Shown piece by piece: positions 18,379 through 27,824 of a stretch of DNA of 64,000 nucleotides; position 1 is the stretch's first letter; each line of letters begins with the position of its first letter. The notes beneath the pieces were generated by a model that did not search any database, had not been told where the DNA came from, and worked only from the letters and a program-made list of their open reading frames with translations. The translations under genes and the position numbers were made by a program. Source of the DNA: Burkholderia pseudomultivorans (GTDB lineage: Bacteria; Pseudomonadota; Gammaproteobacteria; Burkholderiales; Burkholderiaceae); NCBI RefSeq assembly GCF_001718415.1, contig NZ_CP013378.1, positions 4,278,001 to 4,342,000 of the forward strand, in the 5' to 3' direction.

Positions 18379-19764
18379 ATGACCGCACCGGCGGCCCGCG
18401 AACCCCAACCCGGACACCAGTCGAAGCAGGCCGCCGCGAGCGGCTGGATCGGCTCGGCGCTCGAGTACTACGACTTCTTCATCTACGCGACGGCGGCAGC
18501 GCTGATCTTCCCGCAGATCTTCTTTCCGAAAGGCGACCCGACCACCGCGATCGTCGCGTCGCTCGCGACCTACGGCGTCGGCTATGTCGCGCGGCCGATC
18601 GGCGCGTTCGTGCTCGGCCATCTCGGCGACACCCACGGCCGCAAGACCGTGCTGCTGTCGTGCATGTTCCTGATGGGCTTCGCGACCATCGGCGTCGGCC
18701 TGCTGCCCACCTACGACCAGATCGGCCTGCTCGCGCCGGTCCTGCTCGTGATCCTGCGGCTGATCCAGGGCTTCGCGGTAGCCGGCGAAATCTCCGGCGC
18801 GAGCTCGATGATCCTCGAACATGCGCCGTTCGGCCGGCGCGGCTTCTTTTCGAGTTTCACGCTGCAGGGCGTGCAGGCGGGCCAGGTGCTCGCCGCGGCG
18901 GTGTTCCTGCCGCTCGCGCACTACATGCCGGCCGAGCAGTTCAACAGCTGGGGCTGGCGCATCCCGTTCCTGCTGAGCGTCGTGGTCATCTTCGCGGGCT
19001 GGATGATCCGCCGCAACGTGATGGAGACGCCTGCCTTCACCGGCGAGGAAGCGCGGCAGACGCGCTCGCGCTCGCCCGTCGTCGATGCCTTCAGGTTCCA
19101 CTGGGCGGACATGCTGCGCGTGGTCTGCATGGCGCTGATGAACGTGATTCCGGTCGTCGCGACGATCTTCGGCGCGGCCTATGCGGTGCAGCCGGCCTAC
19201 GGCGTCGGGTTCGCGAAGGACGTCTATCTGTGGATTCCGGTCGCGGGCAACATCGTCGCGGTGCTGGTGATTCCGTACGTCGGCAGCCTGTCCGACCGGA
19301 TCGGCCGCAAGCCGCCGATCGTGTTCGGCGCGCTGCTGTCGGGGCTGCTCGCGTTCGCTTATCTCTATGCGATCAGCATCAAGAGCGTGCCGCTGGCCTT
19401 CACGATGTCGCTGCTGATGTGGGGCGTGGTCTACCAGGGCTACAACGCGGTGTTCCCAAGCTTCTACCCCGAGCTGTTCCCGACGCGCACGCGCGTCTCC
19501 GCGATGGCGATCGCGCAGAACGTCGGCACGGCCGTCACCGCGATGCTGCCGGCGCTGTTTACGGCCGTCGCGCCGCCCGGTGCCGCCCACATCTGGCTGA
19601 CCGTCGGCGCGATCGCATTCGGCATCACGGTGATCGCCGCGCTGGCCGCGCTCAGCGCCCGCGAAACCTATCGCATTCCGATGAACGAACTGGGCCAACC
19701 CGATGCGCAGCCGGTCGAGAAGGCCGAGTACGACCGCCGCCGCGCGCAGGCGCGGGCCGCGTGA
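18379..19764 (+). CDS. MFS transporter, metabolite:H+ symporter (MHS) family
   Basis: A 461-residue inner-membrane symporter. MHS features are SGWIGSALEYYDFFIYATAAAL at the first helix, GHLGDTHGRKTVLL between helices 2 and 3, LRLIQGFAVAGEISGASSMILEHAP, and a second SLSDRIGRKPPIV loop. Length is normal for the family. The chosen ATG has GGAG seven to eight bases upstream; a frame start 19 codons earlier has no such site. The operator upstream, resembling those of IclR regulators of aromatic catabolism, suggests an aromatic or related organic acid as substrate, but this is inference. Confidence 0.9.
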   Translation: MTAPAAREPQPGHQSKQAAASGWIGSALEYYDFFIYATAAALIFPQIFFPKGDPTTAIVASLATYGVGYVARPIGAFVLGHLGDTHGRKTVLLSCMFLMGFATIGVGLLPTYDQIGLLAPVLLVILRLIQGFAVAGEISGASSMILEHAPFGRRGFFSSFTLQGVQAGQVLAAAVFLPLAHYMPAEQFNSWGWRIPFLLSVVVIFAGWMIRRNVMETPAFTGEEARQTRSRSPVVDAFRFHWADMLRVVCMALMNVIPVVATIFGAAYAVQPAYGVGFAKDVYLWIPVAGNIVAVLVIPYVGSLSDRIGRKPPIVFGALLSGLLAFAYLYAISIKSVPLAFTMSLLMWGVVYQGYNAVFPSFYPELFPTRTRVSAMAIAQNVGTAVTAMLPALFTAVAPPGAAHIWLTVGAIAFGITVIAALAALSARETYRIPMNELGQPDAQPVEKAEYDRRRAQARAA

Positions 19765-19879
19765 AGTGCGACCTGAAGTCGCCTGGACGTTGGCCGGACC
19801 GCTTCACGCGCGTACAGTATCGAGCGTCTGCGCCGCCCGGCGGCGCAGCCTCCCGACTTCCCGACCCAAGGAAACCGCG

Positions 19880-20125
19880 ATGCTCGAACTGCGCCCCGGC
19901 TGCGAATGCTGCGACAAGGACCTGCCGCCCGATTCGGCGGATGCGCGCATCTGTACATTCGAATGTACATTTTGCGCAGCCTGCGCCGCCGACGTCCTGA
20001 AAGGCCGCTGCCCGAACTGCGGCGGCGAGCTGGTCGCGCGCCCGCGGCGGCCGGCGGCCCTGCTCGCGAAATATCCGGCATCGACGCAGCGCGTGCTCAA
20101 GCCGGGCGGCTGCGCGAACGCGTAA
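19880..20125 (+). CDS. DUF1272 domain-containing protein
   Basis: An 81-residue cysteine-rich protein. MLELRPGCECCDKDLPPDS, ICTFECTFCAACA and GRCPNCGGELVARPRRP match DUF1272, a small family of unknown function with paired CxxC motifs, probably a zinc-ribbon fold. The ATG was chosen where the family pattern begins; AAGGA lies about five bases upstream. It follows the MHS transporter gene by 115 bp in the same direction and could be cotranscribed. Confidence 0.88.
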   Translation: MLELRPGCECCDKDLPPDSADARICTFECTFCAACAADVLKGRCPNCGGELVARPRRPAALLAKYPASTQRVLKPGGCANA

Positions 20126-20197
20126 CGACCGCACAAACGGCGACCGCCCGTAGCCGGTCGCCCGCCGCCAGTCCCCCGCAGGCGGTCCCCCGCACCA

Positions 20198-20923
20198 TCA
20201 CGACTGCTCGATGCGCGCGCGCGTGACCGCGAGCAGCGCGGCCATCGTCCGGCGCGCGCCTTCCTCGTCACGCGCGCGAATCGCCTCGCCAACCGCCTCG
20301 TGCTCGGCCAGCGACGCGTTGTACACCGTCGCGCGCCGCGCATTCAGATGCAGCTGCGCCTCGAGCGTGCGGTCGATCAGCGCGCCGAGCGGCACCAGCA
20401 GTTCGTTGCCGCCGGCTTCCAGCACGCCGAGATGAAACCGCAGGTCGGCCCGCACCCATTCGTCGACATTCCGCGCGGCGCTCATCGCGCGCAGCGCGTC
20501 GTCGATCGCGTCCATGCCGTGCGACGCATGCGCGCGCGCGGCCAATGCAGCCGCGTGCGGCTCGATCATTTCGCGCATCTCCTGCAGCTTCAGCGCGAAC
20601 GCGAGCGGCGGCGCGACGCGCGCATACCAGTCGAGCAGGTCGGCATCGAGCAGGTTCCACGCGCGGCGCGGCCGCACGCGCGTGCCGACCTTGGGCCGCG
20701 ATTCGACGAGCCCCTTCGACGTCAGCGTCCGCAGCGCCTCGCGCAGCACCGTACGGCTCACGCCGAACATCTCCATCAGGTCGGGCTCCCTCGGCAGCAG
20801 CGATTCGGGCGGGTAGTCGCCGCGCAGGATCGCCGTCGCGAGCCGGAAGGCCGTCTGTCCATGCAGGTCGCGTTGAATGATCGTTCTCCGTCGGGGCGCC
20901 TTCCGGCTGCCCACTATCTGCAC
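20198..20923 (-). CDS. dgoR: FadR-family GntR transcriptional regulator, probable galactonate operon repressor
   Basis: A 241-residue GntR regulator of the FadR/FCD subgroup. The winged helix-turn-helix occupies about residues 20-90 (LLPREPDLMEMFGVSRTVLREALRTLTSKGLVES) and the all-helical FCD ligand domain about 100-225, with the metal-site pattern E.R..IEPHAA and FH..VLEAGGN. It is divergent from dgoD, as expected for a galactonate-responsive repressor. The start used is a GTG; a second GTG three codons later is possible, and no ATG precedes the DNA-binding domain. The start codon touches an inverted repeat, which suggests autoregulation. Confidence 0.82.
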   Translation of the reverse strand: MQIVGSRKAPRRRTIIQRDLHGQTAFRLATAILRGDYPPESLLPREPDLMEMFGVSRTVLREALRTLTSKGLVESRPKVGTRVRPRRAWNLLDADLLDWYARVAPPLAFALKLQEMREMIEPHAAALAARAHASHGMDAIDDALRAMSAARNVDEWVRADLRFHLGVLEAGGNELLVPLGALIDRTLEAQLHLNARRATVYNASLAEHEAVGEAIRARDEEGARRTMAALLAVTRARIEQS

Positions 20924-20944
20924 AATAGTGCTATTAATACTATT
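20924..20944. promoter_or_regulatory. Candidate DgoR operator between dgoR and dgoD
   Basis: Inverted repeat with perfect 6-bp arms AATAGT (20924-20929) and ACTATT (20939-20944) around GCTATTAAT, in a very AT-rich patch of otherwise GC-rich DNA. A nested AATAG-TG-CTATT repeat shares the left arm. It sits between the two divergent starts, directly at the dgoR start codon and about 20 bp upstream of a possible dgoD -10 (TAGGAT, 20961-20966). Assignment to DgoR is inferred from position. Confidence 0.55.
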
Positions 20945-21035
20945 TTTTAGCGCACTACGCTAGGATAACCGCGAAAAGCACGCGACCGGCGTCGGGCGAG
21001 CCTGCCCGCACCGGTCCACTCCGGAGACTTGCGTC

Positions 21036-22184
21036 ATGAAAATCACCCGACTCGAAACTTTCGTCGTCCCGCCGCGCTGGCTGTTTCTCAAGATCGAAAC
21101 CGACGAGGGCATCGTCGGCTGGGGCGAGCCGGTCGTCGAAGGCCGCGCGCATACGGTCGAAGCCGCCGTCCACGAGCTCGCCGACTACCTGGTCGGCAAG
21201 GATCCGCGACTGATCGAGGATCACTGGCAGGTGATGTATCGCGCGGGCTTCTACCGCGGCGGCCCGATCATGATGAGCGCGATCGCGGGCGTCGACCAGG
21301 CGCTGTGGGACATCAAGGGCAAGCATCACGGCGTACCCGTCCACGCGCTGCTCGGCGGCCAGGTGCGCGAGCGCATCAAGGTGTATTCGTGGATCGGCGG
21401 CGACCGGCCGAGCGACGTCGCGAACAATGCGCGCGCGGTCGTCGAGCGCGGCTTCAAGGCCGTGAAGATGAACGGCTCCGAGGAACTGCAGATCGTCGAT
21501 ACCTACGACAAGGTCGAGCAGGTGATCGCGAACGTCGCGGCCGTGCGCGACGCGGTCGGCCCGCACGTCGGGATCGGCGTCGACTTCCACGGCCGCGTGC
21601 ACAAGCCGATGGCGAAGGTGCTCGCGAAGGAGCTCGATCCGTACAAGCTGATGTTCATCGAGGAGCCGGTGCTGTCGGAGAACGCCGAGGCGCTGCGCGA
21701 CATCGCCAACCAGACGAACACGCCGATCGCGCTCGGCGAGCGGCTCTACTCGCGCTGGGACTTCAAGCACATCCTCGCGGGCGGCTACGTCGACATCATC
21801 CAGCCCGACGCATCGCACGCGGGCGGCATCACCGAGTGCCGCAAGATCGCGACGCTCGCGGAAAGCTATGACGTCGCGCTCGCGCTGCACTGCCCGCTCG
21901 GCCCGATCGCGCTGGCTGCGTGCCTGCAGCTCGACGCGGTCAGCTACAACGCGTTCATCCAGGAGCAGAGCCTCGGCATCCACTACAACCAGGGCAACGA
22001 CCTGCTCGACTATCTGCGCAACCCCGAGGTGTTTCGCTACGACGACGGCTTCGTCGCGATCCCGCAAGGCCCGGGGCTCGGCATCGACGTCAACGAGGAG
22101 AAGGTGCGCGAGATGGCGAAGACCGGCCATCGCTGGCGCAATCCGGTGTGGCGTCACGCGGACGGCAGCGTCGCCGAGTGGTGA
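21036..22184 (+). CDS. dgoD: D-galactonate dehydratase
   Basis: An enolase-superfamily enzyme that dehydrates D-galactonate to 2-keto-3-deoxy-D-galactonate. It is 382 residues, the same as E. coli DgoD, and the residues known from that enzyme are all at the same numbers: Asp183 and His185 (GVDFHGR), Glu209 (FIEEP), Glu235 (LGERLYSR) and His285 (LALHCPLGP). The start [21 protein letters not shown] is near-identical in style to that family. It is divergent from the probable dgoR. The kinase and aldolase of the pathway (dgoK, dgoA) are not in the window. Confidence 0.95.
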   Translation: MKITRLETFVVPPRWLFLKIETDEGIVGWGEPVVEGRAHTVEAAVHELADYLVGKDPRLIEDHWQVMYRAGFYRGGPIMMSAIAGVDQALWDIKGKHHGVPVHALLGGQVRERIKVYSWIGGDRPSDVANNARAVVERGFKAVKMNGSEELQIVDTYDKVEQVIANVAAVRDAVGPHVGIGVDFHGRVHKPMAKVLAKELDPYKLMFIEEPVLSENAEALRDIANQTNTPIALGERLYSRWDFKHILAGGYVDIIQPDASHAGGITECRKIATLAESYDVALALHCPLGPIALAACLQLDAVSYNAFIQEQSLGIHYNQGNDLLDYLRNPEVFRYDDGFVAIPQGPGLGIDVNEEKVREMAKTGHRWRNPVWRHADGSVAEW

Positions 22185-22236
22185 GATGAGGCGCACCGCG
22201 CGCGGCTGCGGCCCGCGCGTCGCGCATCGACATCGT

Positions 22237-22262
22237 GCGGCCGCCCGAGGGCGGCCGCTTTT
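22237..22262 (+). terminator. Rho-independent terminator after dgoD
   Basis: A 9-bp perfect stem, GCGGCCGCC and GGCGGCCGC, with a CGAG tetraloop and four Ts following. It is 53 bp after the dgoD stop and just beyond the 3' end of the convergent copD gene, so it can end the dgoD transcript. Confidence 0.75.
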
Positions 22263-22292
22263 ACGTGAGAGACGGCACGCGCGCGCCGACGC

Positions 22293-23225
22293 TCAGCCGA
22301 GCGTCGCGTATCCCGGCACGCTGAACGACAGCACGGCCGCCGCGACGAACACGCCGATCATCGTCAGCGCCTCGAGATGCAGGATGTTGCGGAACGTATG
22401 CGCGTCCTCGGTGGACGCCGTGCGTCGCAGGCGCGGCAGCGCGGAGAAGCGATTCAGCGCGCCGAGCACCAGCGCGAGCGCGACGAGCAGCAGCTTGAGC
22501 AGCAACACGCGGCCCCACGTACTGCCGTCGAGCGGCGTGAGCGAGCCGCCGAGGCCGCGCAGCGCATTGAGCACGCCGGTGCCGAGCACGAACACGACCG
22601 CGATCACCGACGTGCGCGACAGATGCTGGCCGACGCGGATCAGCGCGCCGCGCGCGACCGACGAGCCGAGCGCGGGCAGCACCGCGAGGCCGCCCGCCAG
22701 CACGAGGCCGCCCCACACCGCGGTGGCGAGCAGGTGCAGCGTCTGCACGCCGACGGCCGCCGACAGCGCGCCCATGTCGGCCGCATGGCCGAGCGATGCC
22801 TTGCCGGCCGCGACCACGATCACCGCGAGCCACAGCACCGCATGCGCGAGCGGGCCGTCCGGCTTCGCCAGCGCGACGATCGCGAGCAGCACCGCGCCGC
22901 CGAACGCGACGCTCCACGCGAAGCCCGCGTGTGTCTGCGTGAGCACGACGGGAATCGCGGCCAGCGCGCCGCCGAGCCCCGCGCCGCTCATCGACGCGGC
23001 TTCATAGACGAGCCAGCCGAGATCCGCGAGCACCAGCGCCAGCGCCGCCGCGACCAGCGAATGTTGCGCGCGCAGCCATGCCGGATGCGACGGCGCGACG
23101 ACGGGACGCGCGCCGTCCTTGCCGAGCCAGCCCTTGAGCAGCGCCGAGCCGACCGCCATCGCGAACGCGGCGTCCATCAGTGCCGCAAGCGCGACCTGCC
23201 CGATCCACAAGCTGTCGATCCTCAT
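22293..23225 (-). CDS. copD: CopD family copper resistance/homeostasis membrane protein
   Basis: A 310-residue integral membrane protein with about eight predicted helices, resembling CopD, the inner-membrane partner of periplasmic CopC thought to move copper into the cytoplasm. The conserved C-terminal CopD domain covers about residues 180-300 (ATAVWGGLVLAGGLAVLP, then LVGTGVLNALRGLG-like, then LLLKLLLVALALVLGALNR). No copC or other copper gene adjoins it, so the copper role rests on family resemblance only. The ATG beginning MRIDSLWIGQVAL was chosen because the preceding open frame is hydrophilic and low in similarity. Confidence 0.8.
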   Translation of the reverse strand: MRIDSLWIGQVALAALMDAAFAMAVGSALLKGWLGKDGARPVVAPSHPAWLRAQHSLVAAALALVLADLGWLVYEAASMSGAGLGGALAAIPVVLTQTHAGFAWSVAFGGAVLLAIVALAKPDGPLAHAVLWLAVIVVAAGKASLGHAADMGALSAAVGVQTLHLLATAVWGGLVLAGGLAVLPALGSSVARGALIRVGQHLSRTSVIAVVFVLGTGVLNALRGLGGSLTPLDGSTWGRVLLLKLLLVALALVLGALNRFSALPRLRRTASTEDAHTFRNILHLEALTMIGVFVAAAVLSFSVPGYATLG

Positions 23226-23606
23226 CGCGCGCGCCCTCCCGCGAACGACAGGCCAGCGGCGCGGCGGCGACGGAGACGGAGCGAATGGCGGCAAACAGGC
23301 AACGGCACGGTAAAAAACGTCATCGATGAATCCGGAAGCAGGAGAAATGACTGGGACAGCGGCGGAGGCGGCGCCGCGCGACCCGCGAGTGTACGGTCTT
23401 CGATGGACAAAAGACACGCCGGTTCACGCGACCCGCGCACGACGCGCGTCAAATTGTCGCAAGTCGGAAACAGACAGGAACCGATGTCCTTTTGCCAAAT
23501 AGCCGTCATTACCCATCGATGATAGAATGCCGCGTCGCAGCAGCCCGGCTGTCCTGCCGTCATGCCGAGCCGATCGTAGCCCGGAACAGGTCCCCGACGA
23601 ATAAAC
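23226..23606. other. Intergenic region between copD and the cytochrome operon
   Basis: About 380 bases separating divergent genes. No convincing small gene is visible. A possible -10 TAGAAT lies at 23523-23528, about 80 bp before the cytochrome start, but no good -35 stands 16-18 bp upstream of it. Confidence 0.4.
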
Positions 23607-24371
23607 ATGGAGTCTCGTGTGTCTTCAAGACGCCTCATCCGTCCGCTGCTCGCCGTTCTGTTGATCGGCGGAGCGGGCCTTACGAGCGCTGCCCAAGCGC
23701 AGACCAAGCCCACGGAGCAAACCAACGCCCAGCAGGCGCCGCTCAAGGCACCCGATACCATGGCCGAGCGCGTGCGCGGCTGTACCGCATGCCACGGCGT
23801 CCACGGCCAGGGCACGGACAACGATTATTTCCCGCGTCTTGCAGGCAAGCCGGCCGAGTACCTGTACAACCAGCTCGTCAACTTCCGTGACGGCCGGCGC
23901 AAGTACCCGCCGATGAACTATCTGCTGACCTACCTGAACGACGACTACCTGCGCGAGATCGCCGAGCACTTCTCGGCCGAACGTCCGCCGTACCCGACGC
24001 CGGCGAAGCCGACGCTGCCGGCCGCAACGCTCGCGCGCGGCAAGCAGCTCGTCACGCAGGGCGATCCGTCGCGCAAGCTGCCGGCCTGCGTGGCCTGCCA
24101 CGGCGCAGGCCTGACCGGCATGCAGCCGGCGATCCCGGGCCTGGTCGGCCTGCACGCCGACTACCTCAGCGCGCAGCTCGGCGCATGGCGCTCGGGCAAC
24201 CGCCACGCGAAGGCGCCCGACTGCATGCACGAAATCGCCTCGAAGCTTTCCGACGAAGACGTGACGGCCGTGACGGCATGGCTCGCCGCGCAGCCGGCGC
24301 CCGCCAACCCCGTGCCGGCTCCGGCGCGTTCGATGAAGACTCCGCTCGCCTGCGGCAGCGAACCGCAATAA
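23607..24371 (+). CDS. Dihaem cytochrome c (c4-like)
   Basis: A 254-residue exported cytochrome with a signal peptide (about residues 1-32, cleavage near AAQAQ) and two haem-binding motifs, CTACH (about residue 59) and CVACH (about 162), one in each of two class I domains. The arrangement resembles cytochrome c4, a periplasmic electron carrier. It precedes a triple-haem cytochrome c by 19 bp, and the two are surely cotranscribed. Final Met ligands are plausible in the PPMNYLL and TGMQPAI regions. No dehydrogenase or oxidase gene adjoins the pair, so the donor and acceptor are unknown. Confidence 0.9.
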   Translation: MESRVSSRRLIRPLLAVLLIGGAGLTSAAQAQTKPTEQTNAQQAPLKAPDTMAERVRGCTACHGVHGQGTDNDYFPRLAGKPAEYLYNQLVNFRDGRRKYPPMNYLLTYLNDDYLREIAEHFSAERPPYPTPAKPTLPAATLARGKQLVTQGDPSRKLPACVACHGAGLTGMQPAIPGLVGLHADYLSAQLGAWRSGNRHAKAPDCMHEIASKLSDEDVTAVTAWLAAQPAPANPVPAPARSMKTPLACGSEPQ

Positions 24372-24390
24372 GGCAAGGGAGACAGACACA

Positions 24391-25689
24391 ATGAAACGCA
24401 AGTCCCTGTTTGCACTCTCGGCTGTCGCGATCGTCGCGGCAGCGGCCCTCGTGCCCGTCCTGTGGCCGGGCAACGACACGCTGCACGGCGCTTCCGCCGT
24501 CGCGGCCACGCCGGCCGACCAGGCCGCGCTGATCAAGAAGGGCGAGTACCTCGCGCGCGTCGGCGACTGTATCGCGTGCCACACCGTGCGCGGCGGCAAG
24601 CCGTTCGCGGGCGGCCTGCCGATGGCCACGCCGTTCGGCACGATGTACACGCCGAACATCACGCCGGACGACCAGGCCGGCATCGGCAAGTGGACGTCGG
24701 ACGACTTCTATCGCGCGATGCACACCGGCCGTTCGAAGGACGGCAGCCTGCTCTACCCGGGCTTCCCGTTCGCGAGCTACACGAAGGTCACGCGCGCGGA
24801 TTCCGACGCGATCTACGCGTACCTGCGCTCGGTCGCGCCGGTGTCGGTGCCGAGCCGTCCGCACGAACTGAAGTTCCCGTTCAACAACCGCAACCTGCTG
24901 ATCGGCTGGCGCACGCTGTTCTTCAAGGAAGGCGAATACAAGCCGGATCCGACCAAGTCGGTCGAATGGAACCGCGGCGCGTACCTCGTCGAAGGTCTCG
25001 GCCACTGCTCGATGTGCCACACGTCGATCAACATGATGGGCGGCCCGGTGAGCTCGGCGGCCTTCGCGGGCGGCCTGATCCCGCTGCAGAACTGGTACGC
25101 GCCGTCGCTGACGAACGACAAGGAACTCGGCCTCGGCGACTGGCACGTGCAGGAGCTGTCCGACCTGCTGCAGGCCGGCGTGTCGAACAAGGGCGCGGTA
25201 TTCGGCCCGATGGCGGACGTCGTGCACAACAGCCTCCAGTACATGACCGACGAAGATACGCGCGCGATGTCGACGTACCTGAAGTCGATCCCGCAGAAGG
25301 CTGAAGCGCCGAAGAACATGCAGTACGAGCCGTCGAAGCAGTTCGGCAACGCGCTGTTCGACCAGGGCAAGAAGATCTACGCGGACAACTGCGCGACCTG
25401 CCACGCCGAAACCGGCGCCGGCAAGCCGCCTGCATATCCGCCGCTCGCGGGCAACCATTCGATCGTGATGGAATCGGCAGTCAACCCGATCCGCATGGTG
25501 CTGAATGGCGGCTATCCGCCGAGCACCTTCAAGAATCCGCGTCCGTACGGGATGCCGCCGTTCGCGCAGTCGCTGTCGAACCAGGAAGTCGCGGCAGTCG
25601 TCACGTACATCCGGATGTCGTGGGGCAACAACGGTACGCCGATCTCTCCGCAACAGGTGAGCGACCTGCGTTCCGCACCGCTCGACTAA
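24391..25689 (+). CDS. Triple-haem cytochrome c, dehydrogenase-type subunit
   Basis: A 432-residue exported cytochrome with an N-terminal signal/anchor (about 1-25) and three CxxCH motifs: CIACH (about residue 67), CSMCH (about 209) and CATCH (about 336). Three-haem proteins of this shape are the cytochrome subunits of membrane alcohol, gluconate or other periplasmic dehydrogenases and pass electrons to ubiquinone. GFPFASYTKVTRADSDAIYAYL and GNHSIVMESAVNPIRMVLNGG are typical segments. No catalytic subunit is nearby. A strong terminator follows the stop. A GGGAG site precedes the ATG. Confidence 0.9.
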   Translation: MKRKSLFALSAVAIVAAAALVPVLWPGNDTLHGASAVAATPADQAALIKKGEYLARVGDCIACHTVRGGKPFAGGLPMATPFGTMYTPNITPDDQAGIGKWTSDDFYRAMHTGRSKDGSLLYPGFPFASYTKVTRADSDAIYAYLRSVAPVSVPSRPHELKFPFNNRNLLIGWRTLFFKEGEYKPDPTKSVEWNRGAYLVEGLGHCSMCHTSINMMGGPVSSAAFAGGLIPLQNWYAPSLTNDKELGLGDWHVQELSDLLQAGVSNKGAVFGPMADVVHNSLQYMTDEDTRAMSTYLKSIPQKAEAPKNMQYEPSKQFGNALFDQGKKIYADNCATCHAETGAGKPPAYPPLAGNHSIVMESAVNPIRMVLNGGYPPSTFKNPRPYGMPPFAQSLSNQEVAAVVTYIRMSWGNNGTPISPQQVSDLRSAPLD

Positions 25690-25708
25690 GAAGCGGCTGA
25701 CACAAACG

Positions 25709-25752
25709 GGGCGCGGCTGCGGGAAACCGCGGCCGCGCCCTTTTGCTTTTTT
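25709..25752 (+). terminator. Rho-independent terminator after the cytochrome operon
   Basis: A 9-bp perfect stem, GGGCGCGGC (25709-25717) and GCCGCGCCC (25732-25740), with further pairing inside the loop, followed by TTTTGCTTTTTT. It begins 20 bp after the cytochrome stop. Confidence 0.9.
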
Positions 25753-25815
25753 GCGACGCCGGACCCGCGCGGGCCGCGCGAGGCGTCGCCACCATAAAAC
25801 CCAAGAGTGGTATCT

Positions 25816-27249
25816 ATGTCTTTTGAATCTCTCGGCCTGGCCGAACCGCTGGTCAAGGCGGTCAACGAGCTCGGCTACACGTCGCCGACTCCGATCCAGC
25901 AGCAGGCAATTCCCGCCGTCCTCGGCGGCGGCGACCTGCTCGCCGGCGCGCAAACCGGCACCGGCAAGACCGCCGGCTTCACGCTACCGATCCTGCAGCG
26001 CCTGCACACGTTCTACGCCGACCACCGCGGCGCGAAGCGCGCGGTGCGCGCGCTGATCCTCACGCCGACGCGCGAACTGGCCGCACAGGTCGAGGAAAGC
26101 GTGCGCGCGTACAGCAAATACCTGAAGCTGCGCTCGACCGTGATGTTCGGCGGCGTCAGCATCAATCCGCAGATCGATGCGCTCAAGCGCGGCGTCGACA
26201 TCGTCGTCGCGACGCCGGGCCGCCTGCTCGACCACATGCAGCAGAAGACGATCGACCTGTCGGATCTCGACATCCTCGTGCTCGACGAAGCCGACCGGAT
26301 GCTCGACATGGGCTTCATCCACGACATCAAGCGCGTGCTGGCGAAGCTGCCGCCGCGCCGCCAGAACCTGCTGTTCTCGGCGACCTTCTCCGACGAGATC
26401 AAGGCGCTCGCCGACAGCCTGCTCGACTCGCCGGCGCTGATCGAGGTCGCGCGCCGCAACACGACCGCCGAGAGCGTCGCGCAGAAGATCCATCCGGTCG
26501 ATCGCGATCGCAAGCGCGAGCTGCTCACGCACCTGATCCGCGAACACAACTGGTTCCAGGTGCTCGTGTTCACGCGCACCAAGCACGGCGCGAACCGGCT
26601 CGCCGAGCAGCTGACCAAGGACGGCATCAGCGCGATGGCGATCCACGGCAACAAGAGCCAGTCGGCGCGCACGCGCGCGCTGTCGGAGTTCAAGAGCAGC
26701 ACGCTGCAGGTGCTCGTCGCGACCGATATCGCCGCGCGCGGGATCGACATCGACCAGTTGCCGCACGTCGTCAACTTCGACCTGCCGAACGTGCCGGAAG
26801 ACTACGTGCACCGGATCGGCCGCACGGGCCGCGCGGGCGCGACCGGCGAAGCCGTGTCGCTCGTGTGCGTCGACGAAAAGCAGCTGCTGCGCGACATCGA
26901 GCGGCTGATCAAGCGCGAGATTCCGCAGGAAGTGATCGCGGGCTTCGAGCCCGATCCGAATGCGAAGCCGGAACCGATCCAGCAGCGTCGCGGCCAGCAG
27001 CCGCGCGGCGGTGGTGGCGGCGGCGGCAATCGCGCGCCGCGCGCCGGCGGCTCAGCGCAGCCGGCCGCGAAGCGCGACGGCAGCCCGCAGCCGAAGGCAG
27101 CGAAGCCGCGTGCATCCGGCGGCAATGGCGGCAACGGCAACAATGGCGGCCGGCCCGCGGCCGGCGGCAACGGCGCACGCGCGGCGAACGGCAACGCCGC
27201 GCACCCGAACCGCAACCGTTCGTCGCGCAGCGGCCAGCGCGGTCACTGA
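25816..27249 (+). CDS. rhlE: ATP-dependent RNA helicase, DEAD-box (RhlE)
   Basis: A 477-residue DEAD-box RNA helicase of the RhlE group. Motif Q is at [12 protein letters not shown], Walker A is AQTGTGKT (residues 45-52), then [23 protein letters not shown], the [13 protein letters not shown] box, SATFSDEI, and the C-terminal helicase motifs [11 protein letters not shown] and [10 protein letters not shown]. The final 90 residues are a basic Gly/Asn/Arg-rich tail that would contact RNA. The ATG was chosen over a GTG three codons earlier because it begins the conserved MSFESLGL. The end overlaps the convergent next gene by 7 bp. Confidence 0.94.
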   Translation: MSFESLGLAEPLVKAVNELGYTSPTPIQQQAIPAVLGGGDLLAGAQTGTGKTAGFTLPILQRLHTFYADHRGAKRAVRALILTPTRELAAQVEESVRAYSKYLKLRSTVMFGGVSINPQIDALKRGVDIVVATPGRLLDHMQQKTIDLSDLDILVLDEADRMLDMGFIHDIKRVLAKLPPRRQNLLFSATFSDEIKALADSLLDSPALIEVARRNTTAESVAQKIHPVDRDRKRELLTHLIREHNWFQVLVFTRTKHGANRLAEQLTKDGISAMAIHGNKSQSARTRALSEFKSSTLQVLVATDIAARGIDIDQLPHVVNFDLPNVPEDYVHRIGRTGRAGATGEAVSLVCVDEKQLLRDIERLIKREIPQEVIAGFEPDPNAKPEPIQQRRGQQPRGGGGGGGNRAPRAGGSAQPAAKRDGSPQPKAAKPRASGGNGGNGNNGGRPAAGGNGARAANGNAAHPNRNRSSRSGQRGH

Positions 27250-27749
27250 AGCCGCGCGGCCGCGCGCCGCAGGTGCTCGACCTGGCGCTGCCAGCGTGCG
27301 AGCACCGCGGCGCGCTCCCCTTCCAGCGTGAACGTGACGCCTGTCGCGAGCCGCGCATAGCCGACCCGCTGCGCATCGCCGTGCGCGATCGTCGCAGCGA
27401 AGCCGGCCAGTCCGCCGACATCCCCTTCGAGCGGATCGATCTTCAACTGCGCCTGAAGGAACGCACCGTCCGCGACCAGCGTCAGCGCGGCCGCGCGCCG
27501 TTGCGCGAGCGCGCGCGCCGCGCGCGACTGCGGCCATAGCGCGAGCAGCAGCGTTCGCGCATCGCGCGCATAGATTTCGCCGACGCCGAGCAGCGTGGTG
27601 CGCAACTGGCCGTCGTCGGTCGCGACGATCAGCGACGCGGCGATGTCGGCATGACGCTCGAGCGCGGTGCCGTCGAACAGCGCGACGACGGCCGGCGGCC
27701 ACGCATCGAACGTCCATTGTTCGAGCGTCTGGCGATGGGAATCGGTCAT
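27243..27749 (-). CDS. Hypothetical protein, possibly pyridoxamine 5'-phosphate oxidase-like
   Basis: A 168-residue soluble protein. The pattern [35 protein letters not shown] looks like the split-barrel FMN-binding fold of the pyridoxamine 5'-phosphate oxidase-like family, but I am not certain. There is no signal peptide. It is convergent with rhlE, overlapping its last codons, and 75 bp downstream of the ferritin-like gene in the same direction, so it may be cotranscribed with that gene. Coding is supported by GC-rich third positions and lack of a better frame. Confidence 0.65.
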   Translation of the reverse strand: MTDSHRQTLEQWTFDAWPPAVVALFDGTALERHADIAASLIVATDDGQLRTTLLGVGEIYARDARTLLLALWPQSRAARALAQRRAAALTLVADGAFLQAQLKIDPLEGDVGGLAGFAATIAHGDAQRVGYARLATGVTFTLEGERAAVLARWQRQVEHLRRAAARLQ

Positions 27750-27824
27750 GATGGCGAGGCCCGGTTCAACGGTTCGGCAAAGGCAGGCGCCGCGGCCCGG
27801 CCGCGACGGGCCGCGCAGTGTGGA

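Noticed and set aside
23222..23821. Minus-strand frame between copD and the first cytochrome gene
   Set aside because: Overlaps the cytochrome gene antisense and lacks motifs; the upstream part of the longer copD frame is likewise unsupported.
27001..27249. GC-rich repeat array at the end of rhlE
   Set aside because: It is the coding sequence of the Gly/Asn-rich tail, a normal feature of this helicase group, not an independent repeat.
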